Below, in pieces: positions 22,300-22,654 of a stretch of 22,654 bases of DNA. The notes below the pieces were generated by a model. It did no database searches. It saw only the letters and a list, made by a program, of their open reading frames with translations, and was not told the DNA's origin. A program made the translations under genes and the position numbers. The DNA comes from a virus: the IMG/VR virus record IMGVR_UViG_3300010368_004406, positions 1 to 22,654 of that record, one strand, 5' to 3'. Numbering within the stretch: position 1 is the first letter of the stretch; each line of letters opens with the position of its first letter.

Positions 22300-22572
22300 T
22301 CACTCACCTCCCTGAGAGCGGAGCCACTCGGCTATGTCAAACCAGCCCCATTCGATTCTGGCTATACCCTCATATGTGGCCTCGTCTGCGCTCTCCGCAT
22401 CAGCCAGCTTCGCCAGCCTCTCACGCTCATCAGCCCGTATATCGGCCTCAGCATCTCGCATCGCCTCCCACACAGCGCGCACCAACTCCGGCCCATACCC
22501 ATGGCCAGTCGTATCAACCAAGACCATTCGTCCAGCCTCAATCATCTCGTCGCTTGGATCACTCATCATCAT
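22300..22572 (-). CDS. Small acidic unknown phage protein, 90 aa
   Basis: Three consecutive ATG codons (22572, 22569, 22566) follow GGAGAGGATT; I list the first, but any could be used. The longer frame from 22611 has no ribosome binding site. The product is acidic and helical: an SDEMIEAGRMVLVD segment, then VWEAMRDAEADIRADERERLAKLADA, a pattern I associate with small accessory proteins of alphaproteobacterial phages whose function is unknown. Its start overlaps the 3' end of the upstream partial gene, and its stop lies one base before the next ATG, so the three look like one operon. Confidence 0.75.
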   Translation of the reverse strand: MMMSDPSDEMIEAGRMVLVDTTGHGYGPELVRAVWEAMRDAEADIRADERERLAKLADAESADEATYEGIARIEWGWFDIAEWLRSQGGE

Positions 22573-22654
22573 AATCCTCTCCGGCCCGTCGCTCTGGGCG
22601 AGGGACATCATTCGTCAGCACAATGCTTGGCGCATACATCACAATGTCCAGCCC
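22559..22654 (-). CDS. 3' end of an upstream gene, truncated by the window edge
   Basis: Read leftward from the window edge, one frame is open for 31 codons and stops with TGA at 22559-22561, overlapping the start of the next gene by about 14 bases. The visible C-terminus (APSIVLTNDVPRPERRAGED, then YDDE) is acidic. The tight overlap and lack of intergenic space fit the operon, but the fragment is too short to assign a function. Confidence 0.45.
   Translation of the reverse strand, partial: GLDIVMYAPSIVLTNDVPRPERRAGEDYDDE

Noticed and set aside
1-22654. CRISPR array or cas operon suggested by the Cas4-like nuclease
   Set aside because: No regularly spaced direct repeats and no cas1/cas2-like gene; the nuclease fits a phage recombination operon.

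Overview
The window looks like part of a tailed double-stranded DNA bacteriophage (or prophage) genome of high GC content. Codon use and gene style suggest a host among the Alphaproteobacteria, but no host marker, integrase, tRNA, capsid, portal or terminase gene is present, so host and lifestyle are inferences. Gene density is high, genes often overlap by 1-4 bases or sit within 40 bases, and most starts have a clear Shine-Dalgarno sequence.

Layout. (1) 1-12042, rightward: a 686-aa helical protein, then a 9.9-kb gene for a 3302-aa polyvalent protein. That protein carries Gly/Ala-rich segments, an Ala/Pro linker followed by an E3-binding (PSBD)-like motif, two separate HExxH metalloprotease-like motifs, an ADP-ribosyltransferase-like domain and a hydrophobic C-terminal part. 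It resembles the large virion proteins that phages eject into the host. (2) 12045-13210, rightward: a lysis cassette of small holin candidate, i-spanin, o-spanin lipoprotein nested out of frame at the i-spanin 3' end, and an M15-type endolysin. (3) 13226-16666, leftward: a recombination module. From its promoter end it encodes a 223-aa protein with an SSB-like acidic tail, a Sak4-type RecA-like ATPase, a DUF669/SSB-like protein with a second SSB-like tail, a strong terminator, a Cas4/RecB-like Fe-S nuclease and a small coiled-coil protein. (4) 16767-18692, rightward: a PrimPol-helicase replication protein, divergent from the recombination operon. (5) 18637-18822, leftward: a small basic protein. 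(6) 18823-19313: a hairpin-rich non-coding region with promoter-like sequences. (7) 19314-21972, rightward: HTH/zinc-ribbon protein, NUMOD4-HNH nuclease, Hjc-like PD-(D/E)XK nuclease and two unknown proteins. (8) 22053-22654, leftward: two small unknown genes and the 3' end of a third, closed by a UUCG-loop terminator.

Working together: PrimPol-helicase, Sak4, SSB-like protein, Cas4-like nuclease and Hjc-like resolvase form a plausible replication-recombination set. A near-palindromic 13-bp motif (AGGTG-N3-CACCT type) occurs at least four times, each time at a promoter-like sequence in the early region, which suggests a shared regulator. The + strand changes abruptly from G about equal to C (or G above C) to C about three times G near 19.0-19.3 kb, irrespective of gene direction. 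The most unusual items are the multi-enzyme giant protein with its E2-like linker/PSBD segment, the repeated operator-like motif, and the two SSB-like tails in one operon.
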